Shown: positions 41,987 to 50,076 of the stretch, in pieces
Position numbering within the stretch: position 1 is the first letter of the stretch
Layout of the letters: every line of letters begins with the position of its first letter
Assembly (NCBI RefSeq): GCF_019090165.1
Contig: NZ_JAHRIB010000131.1
Coordinates: 1 to 51,426, forward strand
Direction of reading: 5' to 3'
Source of the DNA: Streptomyces sp. BV286
Lineage (GTDB): Bacteria > Actinomycetota > Actinomycetes > Streptomycetales > Streptomycetaceae
DNA length: 51,426 bases
Program-made: the position numbers and the translations under genes
The notes under the pieces: model-generated
Told to the model about the DNA's origin: nothing
Database searches by the model: none
What the model saw: the letters and a program-made list of their open reading frames with translations, nothing else

Positions 41987-42847
41987 ATGCAGACACGCAC
42001 CCTCGGTGACGTCCAGGTCGGAGCGATCGGTCTGGGCGGTATGCCGATGTCCATCGAGGGGCGGCCGGACGACGAGCGTTCGGTCGCGACCGTCCACGCG
42101 GCGCTCGACGCGGGCGTCACCCTGATCGACACCGCCGACGCCTACCACCGGGACGCCCACGAGGTCGGTCACAACGAGTCCCTGATCGCCCGCGCGGTGG
42201 CCGGGTACGGCGGCGACACCTCGGACGTGCTGATCGCGACGAAGGGCGGTCATCTCCGCCCGGGAGACGGCTCCTGGACGCTGGACGGCTCGCCGGAGTA
42301 CCTCAGGAAGGCCTGCGACGCCTCGCTCGGGCGGCTCGGTGTCGAGGCCATCGGTCTCTACCAGTTCCACCGGCCGGACCCGAAGGTCCCCTACGCGGAG
42401 TCGGTCGGCGCGATCCGCGACCTGCTGGACGCGGGCAAGATCCGTTTCGCGGGCATCTCCAACGCGAACCCCGATCAGATCCGTCAGGCCGACGAGATCC
42501 TCGGCGGCCGGCTGGTCAGCGTGCAGAACCAGTTCTCGCCCGCGTTCCGTTCCAGCGAGCCGGAGTTGGAGCTGTGCGCGGAACTCGGCATCGCGTTCCT
42601 GCCGTGGAGTCCGCTGGGCGGCATCGCGCAGGCCCGCGAGCTGGGTTCGCGTTTCGCCGTCTTCGCGGACGTGGCGCGCGAGCGCGGGGTGAGCCCGCAG
42701 CAGGTGTGCCTGGCGTGGATCCTCGCGAAGGCGCCGGTGGCGATCCCGATCCCGGGCTCCTCGCGCCCCGAGACCATCCGCGACTCGGTCGCGGCGGCGG
42801 AACTGAAGCTGTCCGCGGAGGAGCTGTCCCGCCTGAACGCGGCGTAA
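41987..42847 (+). CDS. Aldo/keto reductase
   Basis: 286 residues; the ATG at 41987 follows AGGAGGA at six bases. The catalytic tetrad is visible: Asp48 (LIDTADAY), Tyr53, Lys86 (LIATKGGH) and a His in LYQFHRPD. The NADPH region IPIPGSSRPETIRDSVAAAE is near the C-terminus. It reduces aldehydes or ketones; the substrate is unknown. The 290-base leader region has an AT-rich part before the start but no recognisable operator. A strong terminator follows. Confidence 0.93.
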   Translation: MQTRTLGDVQVGAIGLGGMPMSIEGRPDDERSVATVHAALDAGVTLIDTADAYHRDAHEVGHNESLIARAVAGYGGDTSDVLIATKGGHLRPGDGSWTLDGSPEYLRKACDASLGRLGVEAIGLYQFHRPDPKVPYAESVGAIRDLLDAGKIRFAGISNANPDQIRQADEILGGRLVSVQNQFSPAFRSSEPELELCAELGIAFLPWSPLGGIAQARELGSRFAVFADVARERGVSPQQVCLAWILAKAPVAIPIPGSSRPETIRDSVAAAELKLSAEELSRLNAA

Positions 42848-42853
42848 AAGATC

Positions 42854-42897
42854 GCGCGGTTCCCCGCGCCCCCGAAAAAGGGCGCGGGGAACTGCGC
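42854..42897 (+). terminator. Strong terminator after the aldo/keto reductase gene
   Basis: GCGCGGTTCCCCGCGCCC (42854-42871) pairs with GGGCGCGGGGAACTGCGC (42880-42897) with one mismatch and a CCGAAAAA loop. This GCGCAGTTCCCCGCGCC hairpin is a sequence I recall as repeated widely in Streptomyces genomes. Confidence 0.8.
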
Positions 42898-42965
42898 GAC
42901 CGGCCCCGACGGACCCGCACGTCACCACCGCCGGCCCCTCACCCCCCTCCTGGCAGACTGAGCAC

Positions 42966-43697
42966 GTGAGCAGCGACGGAGCACAGGACAGCCCCTTCCG
43001 GCACGAGCGGACCGCCCGCGACGAGGCACCGCAGTTCGTGCTGCCCCTGGTCGTCCGTATCGAACGGAGCGAACCCCCCGCGCGGACGGACGCCCTGGAG
43101 AGCGCGGCCCGCGCCGTCCTGGTCCTCCTGAGCGACGAGCGGTCGCTCGGCGACGGGGAGTGGGCACAGGCCGTACGGGACTGGGAGGACGCCCGGATCC
43201 GCAAGGTCGTCCGGCGGGCGCGCGGCGCCGAGTGGCGCCGGGCGGAGGCGCTGCCCGGCATCACCGTCACCGGCAAGTCGGCCGAGGTCCGCGTCTTTCC
43301 CCCGGTGCCCCTGGACGGGTGGCCCAAGGACCTGGCCCGCCTCCAGGTGTCGGGCACCGACCTCGACGACCCGGAGCCGCCGGCGGACGTCGACGCGGCC
43401 ACGCCCGTGCTGTGGCTGAGCCCCGGTCTGGACATGTCCGCCGGCAAGGCGATGGCCCAGGCGGGCCACGGCGCCCAGCTCGCCTGGCGGGAGCTGACGC
43501 AGGAGGACCGCACGGCCTGGCGCGAGGCGGGCTTCCCGCTCGCCGTCCGCACGGCGGGTGCCGAGCGGTGGGACGGGCTCACCACGAGCGGGCTGCCCCT
43601 GGTGCGCGACGCGGGCTTCACGGAGATCGCGCCGGGTTCCTGCACGGTGGTCGCCGACCATCCGGCACTGCGTCTCGACCGGCGCCGGACGCACTGA
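42966..43697 (+). CDS. PTH2-type peptidyl-tRNA hydrolase domain protein
   Basis: 243 residues from a GTG at 42966. The C-terminal about 115 residues match the PTH2 family (LWLSPGLDMSAGKAMAQAGH, AQLAWRELTQEDRTAWREAG, PLVRDAGFTEIAPGSCTVVA). The N-terminal about 125 residues are an additional region containing FVLPLVVRIERSEPPARTDA with Glu/Arg-rich helices (VRDWEDARIRKVVRRARG). By family knowledge PTH2 releases tRNA from stalled peptidyl-tRNA. Streptomyces also has the usual Pth, so this is probably an accessory enzyme. A CAGACT six bases before the GTG may support a leaderless transcript. Confidence 0.85.
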   Translation: MSSDGAQDSPFRHERTARDEAPQFVLPLVVRIERSEPPARTDALESAARAVLVLLSDERSLGDGEWAQAVRDWEDARIRKVVRRARGAEWRRAEALPGITVTGKSAEVRVFPPVPLDGWPKDLARLQVSGTDLDDPEPPADVDAATPVLWLSPGLDMSAGKAMAQAGHGAQLAWRELTQEDRTAWREAGFPLAVRTAGAERWDGLTTSGLPLVRDAGFTEIAPGSCTVVADHPALRLDRRRTH

Positions 43698-43947
43698 CCT
43701 TCCGCGGGAGGCCCGCACCACGACACGGCTGGGCGGCGGCGCCGAACGAGCCGAGCGCCGTACCCACCGGTCGGCAGGTCAGCAGGTCGGCGCCCGGTCG
43801 GCAGGTCGCTGCCCGGCCGGACCCCGTCAACGACATGTGACGGAGCCGACACCGGCCATTGAACACCTCCGCCGCCCCGTACGTATCTTCTGGCGCTGGC
43901 CAAGTACAGATCCCCAACGACCAGTTGGTGTAACCCGGGAGGCACCT

Positions 43948-44742
43948 TTGCGGCGTATCAATGGCACGGCCCTCGTCATCGTGGCACTCGTCGGAACTCT
44001 CGGCGCGCTCGCGTTCCCCGTGTGGTCGTACGCCGACCGCGCGGGCACGGGGCCCGCGAACCTCGCCGCCGGGACCGTGCCCACGCGCTGGGGTCCGCTG
44101 ACCGCCACGGACCGCGACCTGATCGTCCGTGTGCGGCTGGCGGGGCTGTGGGAACTGCCCGCCGCCCAGCAGGCACTGGAGCGGACGCCCAGTGGCGCGA
44201 TGAGGGAGGCGGCGGACCACCTGATCGTCGGCCACACCGACCTCGACAAGCGGGTCCGGGTGGTCGCGCGTGACCTCGGCGTCGAGCTGCCGAACCAGCC
44301 GACCGAGCAGCAGCAGGGCTGGCTGAACCAGATGACCGCCGCGAGCGGCAAGGACTACGAGAAGGTGTGGGCGAACCTGCTTCGCTCCGCGCACGGCAAG
44401 ATCTTCCCGGCGATCGGGGCAGTACGGAACCAGACGCGCAACTCGCTGGTGCGGCAGCTCGCCTCGGACGCCAACCAGACCGTGCTCGACCACATCACGG
44501 TGCTGGAGAAGACGGGCGCGGTCGACTTCGAGGCGATCGCGAACGACTCGGTGGCCGGGGCGACGGCCAGCCCGAGCGGTCCGCCGCCGCCCGTCGCCGG
44601 GGTGACCCCCGGCGCGGCTCCGCCCGCGGAGCCCACCGGGAACGTCGACACCTCGTCGAGCCCGTCGCCCGGCGCGCCGGGCACGGTCAACACGAACCGG
44701 CCCGATCCCGGGGACCCGGACGCCTCCGCCTCTCCGCAGTAG
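43948..44742 (+). CDS. DUF4142 protein, membrane-anchored (first paralogue)
   Basis: 264 residues from a TTG at 43948 preceded by GGGAGG; the frame continues upstream without a better start. A hydrophobic N-terminal segment (RRINGTALVIVALVGTLGALAF) is either a signal anchor or an uncleaved signal. The DUF4142 four-helix domain (about 45-200) holds LRLAGLWELPAAQQ-like helix 1, ELPNQPTEQQQGWL and ANLLRSAHGKIF, followed by TVLDHITVLEKTG. The last about 65 residues are a Pro/Ser/Thr/Gly-rich tail. DUF4142 is thought to have a ferritin-like fold; no function is established. Homologous to the gene at 46602, with the DUF692 gene between them. No cysteine is present. Confidence 0.85.
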   Translation: MRRINGTALVIVALVGTLGALAFPVWSYADRAGTGPANLAAGTVPTRWGPLTATDRDLIVRVRLAGLWELPAAQQALERTPSGAMREAADHLIVGHTDLDKRVRVVARDLGVELPNQPTEQQQGWLNQMTAASGKDYEKVWANLLRSAHGKIFPAIGAVRNQTRNSLVRQLASDANQTVLDHITVLEKTGAVDFEAIANDSVAGATASPSGPPPPVAGVTPGAAPPAEPTGNVDTSSSPSPGAPGTVNTNRPDPGDPDASASPQ

Positions 44743-44910
44743 CAGGGAGCCCGCCACCCGTCCGTCCGAACCTCAAATGTTGCTCTGAACGTCCCCGCCG
44801 ATGGGTTCGGCCCCGCTCGCCGGGGCCATGACTCCGTCACGCCGGAACACAGGTCCGTCGAAGGAGACGACACACAGGTCCTGGTGAAACCGTGGTGAAG
44901 GAGGGGGACC

Positions 44911-46224
44911 ATGCAGCACTTGGGTACGGGAATCGGGTGGCGGCCGGAGATCGCCGACGCCGTGGAGCGCATGCCCGGCATCGACTGGGTCGAGGCGGTC
45001 GCCGAGAACCTCTGCCCGGGGCATCTCCCCGAATCGCTGGTGCGGCTGCGTGAGCGCGGCATCACCGTGGTTCCGCACGGGGTGTCACTGGGGCTCGGCG
45101 GCGCGGACCGGCCGGACCAGTCGAAGCTCGCCGACCTGGCGGCCCGCGCCGAGGCCCTCGGTTCCCCGCTGGTCACCGAGCACATCGCGTTCGTCCGGGC
45201 GGGCGGGGCGCTCACCGCCTCGCCCCTCCTGGAGGCCGGGCACCTGCTGCCCGTCCCCCGCACCCGGGACGCCCTCGACGTCCTGTGCGAGAACATCCGG
45301 ATCGCCCAGGACGCGCTGCCCGTACCGCTCGCGGTGGAGAACATCGCGGCGCTGATCTCCTGGCCCGGCGAGGAGATGACCGAGGGCCAGTTCCTGTACG
45401 ACCTGGTCGACCGGACCGGTGTCCGGCTGCTCATCGACGTGGCCAACCTCCACACCAACCACGTCAACCGCGGTGAGGACCCCGCCGCGGCCCTCGACGA
45501 ACTGCCCGTCGAGGCCATCGCGTACGTCCACGTCGCCGGCGGCTTCCAGCGCGACGGTGTCTGGCACGACAGCCACGCGCACGCGGTGCCTGCGGCGGTC
45601 CTCGACGTCCTCGCCGACCTGGCCTCCCGGGTCCGCCCGCCGGGCGTGCTCCTGGAGCGTGACGAGAACTTCCCCGAGCCGGCCGAGCTGGAGCGCGAGC
45701 TGACGGCGATACGGGAGACGGTGGAGAAGGGGGCCGTGGCCGTGGATGCCGCGCCCGCGAGGTCCGGCAGCGACAAAGAGGCCCTCCCGAAGGAGGAGCC
45801 GCCCACCGACCCGGCCCGCCAGCGCCTCGCCCTGGCGCAGGCCGCCCTGCTGTCCGCGCTCGTCGCGGGGACGCCGGTGCCCGAGGGGTTCGACCGGCCC
45901 CGGCTGGCCGTGCAGGCCCGGGCGCTGGCGGGCAAGCGGGCGGAGGTCGTGGCCAAGGTCGCCCCGGAGCTGCCGGAGATCCTGGCGGGCGGCTACCGGA
46001 CGGCGTTCCTGGCGTACGCGCACGGCCACCCGATGACCGACGGCTACCGGCGGGACGCCCTGGACTTCGCCGAGCACCTGCTGTTCGCCGGACACGTCGA
46101 GGACGGGGACGTGCGCCGGAAGCTGAGCGACTGGTGGCTGGAGCGGTCGGGCTCCGCCCCGCTGTCGCAGCGCCCGGCGGCCCGGCTGGCGCGCGCCACG
46201 CGACGGGTCCTGCTGAGGCGTTGA
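44911..46224 (+). CDS. DUF692 / multinuclear non-heme iron oxygenase (MNIO) with C-terminal partner-like domain
   Basis: 437 residues; the ATG follows GAAGGAGGGGG. Residues 1-275 are the DUF692 TIM-barrel: GTGIGWRPE, VVPHGVSLGLGGADRPD (His56), LVTEHIAFVR (His91), LAVENIAALIS (Glu143), LLIDVANLHTNHVNR (Asp176, His181, His184), AYVHVAGGF (His208), HDSHAHAVP (His219, Asp220, His222) and VLLERDENFP (Glu249, Asp251). These are candidate metal ligands. MbnB, TglH and BufB of this family modify cysteines in peptides using two or three irons. Residues about 300-437 (LALAQAALLSALVAG, RLAVQARALAG, VAPELPEILAGGYRTAFLAY) resemble BufC/DUF2063, normally a separate protein. It lies between two DUF4142 genes. 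Substrate unknown. Confidence 0.88.
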   Translation: MQHLGTGIGWRPEIADAVERMPGIDWVEAVAENLCPGHLPESLVRLRERGITVVPHGVSLGLGGADRPDQSKLADLAARAEALGSPLVTEHIAFVRAGGALTASPLLEAGHLLPVPRTRDALDVLCENIRIAQDALPVPLAVENIAALISWPGEEMTEGQFLYDLVDRTGVRLLIDVANLHTNHVNRGEDPAAALDELPVEAIAYVHVAGGFQRDGVWHDSHAHAVPAAVLDVLADLASRVRPPGVLLERDENFPEPAELERELTAIRETVEKGAVAVDAAPARSGSDKEALPKEEPPTDPARQRLALAQAALLSALVAGTPVPEGFDRPRLAVQARALAGKRAEVVAKVAPELPEILAGGYRTAFLAYAHGHPMTDGYRRDALDFAEHLLFAGHVEDGDVRRKLSDWWLERSGSAPLSQRPAARLARATRRVLLRR

Positions 46225-46601
46225 GAACCGGTCGACGGGGTGCGTAGGGGCGTTCGTCACGCGTGATGTCGCTCACCCGGGGCGACAGGGATGCCGGTTC
46301 CGTACAGGCACACGGGGTTCGTGCCTGCTCAGCGGCATTCCGCGCGGGCCGGGCCGCGCGGGCGCGCACCCAGCCGGTCTTCGGAACCGCCCGTGCACAC
46401 ATGACGCGGGCAAGACCCCGAAGGTCACCGGACGGCTCCCCGCGGACCCTTCCCCACCAGCGAAAACACCGCTTCCGCCGCCCGGTCCTGGCGTGTACTC
46501 GTTTCGTCCGAACCCGTACCGCAGTTGGCGTACTCCACGAAGTAATATGCCAACCCCCATCCAGAAGCGCACTAACGTGCGGTGCCGCAACAGGAGGCAC
46601 C
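46225..46601. other. Intergenic region between the MNIO and second DUF4142 genes
   Basis: 377 bases. I looked on both strands for a short cysteine-containing precursor gene and saw none with a credible ribosome binding site. The one 105-codon minus frame here is Arg/Gly/Pro-rich and looks like chance. The promoter of the gene at 46602 should be near 46530-46560 (AT-rich CGAAGTAATATGCC). Confidence 0.55.
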
Positions 46602-47462
46602 ATGCGATCCATCAACCGCCGCGGGCTGTTCAGCGGCACCGGGCTCATCGTCGCCGGTCTGACGGCGACCCTCGTGGCGCTGGTCTTCCCGATCTGGTCG
46701 TACGCGGACCGGTCGGGCACGGGCGTGGACACGCTGAACGCCGAGACCGTGTCGACGGGATACGGCCCGCTGTCCGCGCTGGACCGCGACTTCGTCACGA
46801 AGGTCCGGCTCGCGGGCCTGTGGGAGCTGCCCGCCGGCCAGCAGGCGGAGGAGCGCGGCACCACCCGCGCCGTGAAGACGGCAGGCGAACACCTCGTGGA
46901 GGGACACACGTTCCTGGACGAGCGCGTACGTGCCGTGGCCGCGCGGCTCGGCCTCGAACTGCCCAACCAGCCCACCGAGCAGCAGCAGGCGTGGCTCGAC
47001 ACGCTGAGCGCGGCGCGGGGCGGGGAGTACGACACGCAGTTCGCGAACATCCTCCGCAGCGCGCACGGCAAGGTGTTCGGCCTGGTCGCCCAGGTGCGCG
47101 CGAACACCCGCAACTCGCTTGTCCGTGAACTGGCCGACGACGCGAACACCACGGTGCTGGACCACATCACGGTCCTGGAGGCCACCGGTCTCGTCGACTT
47201 CGAGGCCCTGGCCCGTGACGCGGCCGCCGCGAGCGTGCCCCCGCTCACCAGTTCCCCCGCGCCGCCCGGGCCACAGGCCTCACCCAGTCCGCCCGTCCCG
47301 GCCTCGCCCTCCCCCTCGCCGACCTACTCCCTGCCGCCGGCCGCGACCGGCCGCCCGGCGAAGCCGAAGGACGAGACGCAGGACAAGACGGAGGGCAAGG
47401 CAGAGGACAAAGCACAGGAGAAGGCGCAGGAGAAGGCGGAGGACAGCGACAAGAAGCCCTAG
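46602..47462 (+). CDS. DUF4142 protein, membrane-anchored (second paralogue)
   Basis: 286 residues; the ATG at 46602 follows AGGAGGCACC. N-terminal hydrophobic segment (GTGLIVAGLTATLVALVF) then the DUF4142 domain. It shares long identical stretches with the gene at 43948: LAGLWELPAGQQA, ELPNQPTEQQQAWL, LRSAHGKVF, NTRNSLVREL and TVLDHITVLEATG, so the two arose by duplication. The C-terminus differs: a Pro/Ser section then a Lys/Asp/Glu/Gln-rich tail (KDETQDKTEGKAEDKAQEK). No cysteine. Probably sits in the membrane with the helical domain outside. Transcribed from its own promoter. Confidence 0.87.
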   Translation: MRSINRRGLFSGTGLIVAGLTATLVALVFPIWSYADRSGTGVDTLNAETVSTGYGPLSALDRDFVTKVRLAGLWELPAGQQAEERGTTRAVKTAGEHLVEGHTFLDERVRAVAARLGLELPNQPTEQQQAWLDTLSAARGGEYDTQFANILRSAHGKVFGLVAQVRANTRNSLVRELADDANTTVLDHITVLEATGLVDFEALARDAAAASVPPLTSSPAPPGPQASPSPPVPASPSPSPTYSLPPAATGRPAKPKDETQDKTEGKAEDKAQEKAQEKAEDSDKKP

Positions 47463-47565
47463 CAACCGGAGGGCACCGAAACGAAACGTCACACAGCGAG
47501 GACGCTTCGTCCAAAATGTGAACAAGCCATGGCGCGGCCGGGCCCTCGTCGCATAGAAATCCCGC

Positions 47566-48339
47566 ATGCTCTGGGTCCTCCTCCTTCTCCTGGCCTGGGT
47601 CGCGGCCGGTACGACCTGTACGCGCCTGTGCCTGGCCTCCGTCCGCGCCGCCGCCGCGGACGACCCGCACGCCTCCCACGAGCGCGCTCTGACGCTCTAC
47701 GAGGCGGCGTTCCTGTCGGGCGGGCCCGCGCGGGTCGCCGACCTGACGCTCGTGTCGATGGCCCGCCAGCGCCGGCTACTGCTCGCCCACACCGGCTGGG
47801 CGACCGTGGTGGACCCGCGCGGCCGGGACGAGATGGAGCGCTCGGTGCTGGGTGCGATAGGCCCCGACGGGCAGTCACGGATAGCGCCGGTCCGTACCAG
47901 CGCGGCCGCCGCGGAGTCCGTACGCGTCCTCGCCGACCGTCTCGTCGCCGCGGGCCTCGCCGTGCCGGACGGCACGCGCACCACCGTCGCGGACGCCGTG
48001 CGCCAGGTCCGGTCGGCCGCGGCGGCCGTACTGGTGCTGGGCTCGATCGCGCTGCTGATGCCCGTTCAGGCCCAGGAGGAGCGGGCGCTGGTGGCCGTCT
48101 GGTTCACGCTCCCCCTGATCCTCACCCTGAGCTGCCTCGCCATCGCCCGGATCGAGGTCCACCCCTACACCCGCTGGGCGTCCCCGGCCGGACAGCACCT
48201 GCTGAGCTCCCTGACCCGCCGCGCGGACACCGGCAGTGACGACCGTACGTACCTCACCACCGTGGCCGTACGCGGAATCCGCGCGGTCGGCGAACCGGAG
48301 CTGCGGGCGGCCTTCGGGCACCGCGAGCCGCACGCCTGA
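47566..48339 (+). CDS. TIGR04222-like membrane protein
   Basis: 257 residues. An N-terminal membrane segment (LWVLLLLLAWVAAG) with Cys17 and Cys21 just after it (TTCTRLCLAS), then a cytoplasmic domain with the family pattern LTLYEAAFLSGGPARVADLT and ARQRRLLLAHTGWATVV, then two more hydrophobic segments (VLVLGSIALLMPV, FTLPLILTLSCLAIARI). From memory, TIGR04222 proteins are actinobacterial and often encoded near DUF692 genes, many with a Gly/Cys-rich tail. This copy ends RAAFGHREPHA and has no such tail. No clear ribosome binding site; TAGAAA eight bases before the ATG could mark a leaderless start. Confidence 0.8.
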   Translation: MLWVLLLLLAWVAAGTTCTRLCLASVRAAAADDPHASHERALTLYEAAFLSGGPARVADLTLVSMARQRRLLLAHTGWATVVDPRGRDEMERSVLGAIGPDGQSRIAPVRTSAAAAESVRVLADRLVAAGLAVPDGTRTTVADAVRQVRSAAAAVLVLGSIALLMPVQAQEERALVAVWFTLPLILTLSCLAIARIEVHPYTRWASPAGQHLLSSLTRRADTGSDDRTYLTTVAVRGIRAVGEPELRAAFGHREPHA

Positions 48340-48467
48340 GGGCGCTCCGGGCGCGCGTGGGGCGCGCATCGGGGTGCTTGGGCCGACATCCACGGGCCGG
48401 TGCTTTACTTCGCCAAGTACCGAACGAACCATCCCTTTTGTTGCTGCCGTGCACTGAAGGGAAAGCG

Positions 48468-50039
48468 ATGAGAGCTGCCGTCCTCTACGGAACAGCCGGG
48501 TCCCTGGTCCTGACCGCTGTCGTCGCCGCGCCCGCCGGAAGCGCCCAGACGCCGTCCGGCTGGGCCGAACGGCGCGGCACGGCGGTCGCCGCCGAGCGTG
48601 CCGCAGACGACGGCATCCGCTTCGGGACGTGCTCGAAGGACCAGGACGGCCCGGCCAGCCTGAAGTGCGGCACGGTGAGCGTCCCGCTCGACTACGCGCA
48701 CCCCGACGGCAAGCAGATCAAGCTGACCGTCAGCCGGGTGAGGGCCACCGGCAAGGACGGGAAGAAGTCCGTGCCGCGGCAGGGTGCGCTCGTCTTCAAC
48801 CCGGGCGGCCCCGGCGCGTCCGGCATGTATTTCCCGCTGATCGGCATGATGCCGCAGTGGAAGCGCATCGCGGCGGCGTACGACCTCGTCGGGTACGCCC
48901 CGCGCGGGGTGGGCCGCTCGGCGCCGCTGTCCTGCCAGGACCCGAAACAGCTCCTGAAGGGCCCTTCTCAGTCACCGACGCACCCCTCGGAGTCGTACAA
49001 GAAGGAGCGGGTCGCACGGGCGAAGGCGTACGCGCGTGGCTGCGTCGAGCGGTCGGGCCGCGGGATCAGGCACTTCTCCTCGATCAACAACGCCCGTGAC
49101 CTGGACGTCCTGCGTGCCGCCCTGGGCGAGCGGAGGCTGACCTTCATGGGGGCGTCCTACGGCACGTACTTCGGAGCCCTGTACGCGGAGCTGTTCCCCT
49201 CGCACGTGCGCCGGATGGTCCTCGACTCGGCCGTCGACCCGGACCCGGAGAAGGTCTGGTACCGCAACAACCTCGACCAGTCGGTCGCCTTCGAGGGCCG
49301 CTGGGCCGACTTCCGCGCCTGGATCGCCAAGCACGACAAGGTGTACGGGCTGGGCCGCACGCCCGAGGAGGTGCTGCGCAGCTACGAGCGGGCGCGGGCA
49401 CGGCTCGCGGCGGCGCCCGCGGGCGGCACGGTCGGGCCGGGGCAGCTCCAGGGCGCGTTCCTGCAGGCCGGGTACTACGACGACTACTGGCCGCAGCGCG
49501 CGCTGGCGCTCTCCGCGTATCTGAAGGGCGACCCGAAGCCGCTGGTCCGGCTGGCCGGTCCGCATCCGGACGCGCTGGAGGAGCAGGAGAACGGCAAGGC
49601 CGTCTACACGGCCGTCGAGTGCAACGACGCGCCCTGGCCGCGCGCGTGGCACACCTGGGACCGGGACAACACGCGTCTCGCGCGCGTGGCGCCCTTCGAG
49701 ACCTGGAGCAATGTCTGGATGAACCTGCCCTGCGCCTACTGGCCGCTGCCGCGCTCGCGGCCGCTCGACGTGCGGACGGCCCCCGGGGAGCTGCCGCCGA
49801 CGCTGATCCTGGCCGCCGAGCGGGACGCGGCGACGCCGTACGCCGGTGCGCTGGAGATGCACCGGCGGTTGTCCGGTTCGGCGCTCGTCACCGAGCGGGC
49901 GGCGGGCTCGCACGGGATCGGCGGCGGGGACAACGCGTGCGTCAACGCCCACCTGGACGCGTATCTGCTGGAGGGAAGGCATCCGGTGCGGCGCGCGGTG
50001 TGCGCGCCGCACAAGGAGCCGGTCCCGGCGGCCCGTTAG
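48468..50039 (+). CDS. Secreted alpha/beta-hydrolase, tripeptidyl-aminopeptidase-like
   Basis: 523 residues with a Sec signal peptide (AAVLYGTAGSLVLTAVVAA, cut near SAQT). The alpha/beta hydrolase fold has VFNPGGPGASG (oxyanion HGGPG-like), nucleophile GASYGTYFG, an Asp in LILAAERDAATPYAGA and His in GSHGIGGGDN. The C-terminal TAP-like domain and paired cysteines (FGTCSKDQ, LKCGTV, LSCQDP, GCVERS, VECNDA, PCAYWP) match Streptomyces Tap/Slp-type peptidases that remove N-terminal peptides outside the cell. The ATG follows GGGAAAG. Upstream CCAAGTAC at 48413 also occurs before the first DUF4142 gene. Confidence 0.93.
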   Translation: MRAAVLYGTAGSLVLTAVVAAPAGSAQTPSGWAERRGTAVAAERAADDGIRFGTCSKDQDGPASLKCGTVSVPLDYAHPDGKQIKLTVSRVRATGKDGKKSVPRQGALVFNPGGPGASGMYFPLIGMMPQWKRIAAAYDLVGYAPRGVGRSAPLSCQDPKQLLKGPSQSPTHPSESYKKERVARAKAYARGCVERSGRGIRHFSSINNARDLDVLRAALGERRLTFMGASYGTYFGALYAELFPSHVRRMVLDSAVDPDPEKVWYRNNLDQSVAFEGRWADFRAWIAKHDKVYGLGRTPEEVLRSYERARARLAAAPAGGTVGPGQLQGAFLQAGYYDDYWPQRALALSAYLKGDPKPLVRLAGPHPDALEEQENGKAVYTAVECNDAPWPRAWHTWDRDNTRLARVAPFETWSNVWMNLPCAYWPLPRSRPLDVRTAPGELPPTLILAAERDAATPYAGALEMHRRLSGSALVTERAAGSHGIGGGDNACVNAHLDAYLLEGRHPVRRAVCAPHKEPVPAAR

Positions 50040-50076
50040 AGGAGCGGAACCGCACGACGGGCCCTCGCGGAGCTCG

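Noticed and set aside
43769..43808. Two copies of CGGTCGGCAGGTC 27 bases apart
   Set aside because: Only two copies with simple GTCGGCAGGTC-type wording in GC-rich DNA; not a CRISPR or clear operator.
46273..46590. 105-codon minus-strand frame next to the MNIO gene, considered as a possible precursor peptide
   Set aside because: Starts without a ribosome binding site, Arg/Gly/Pro-rich, only a few scattered cysteines and no leader-core pattern; overlaps the likely promoter of the next gene.
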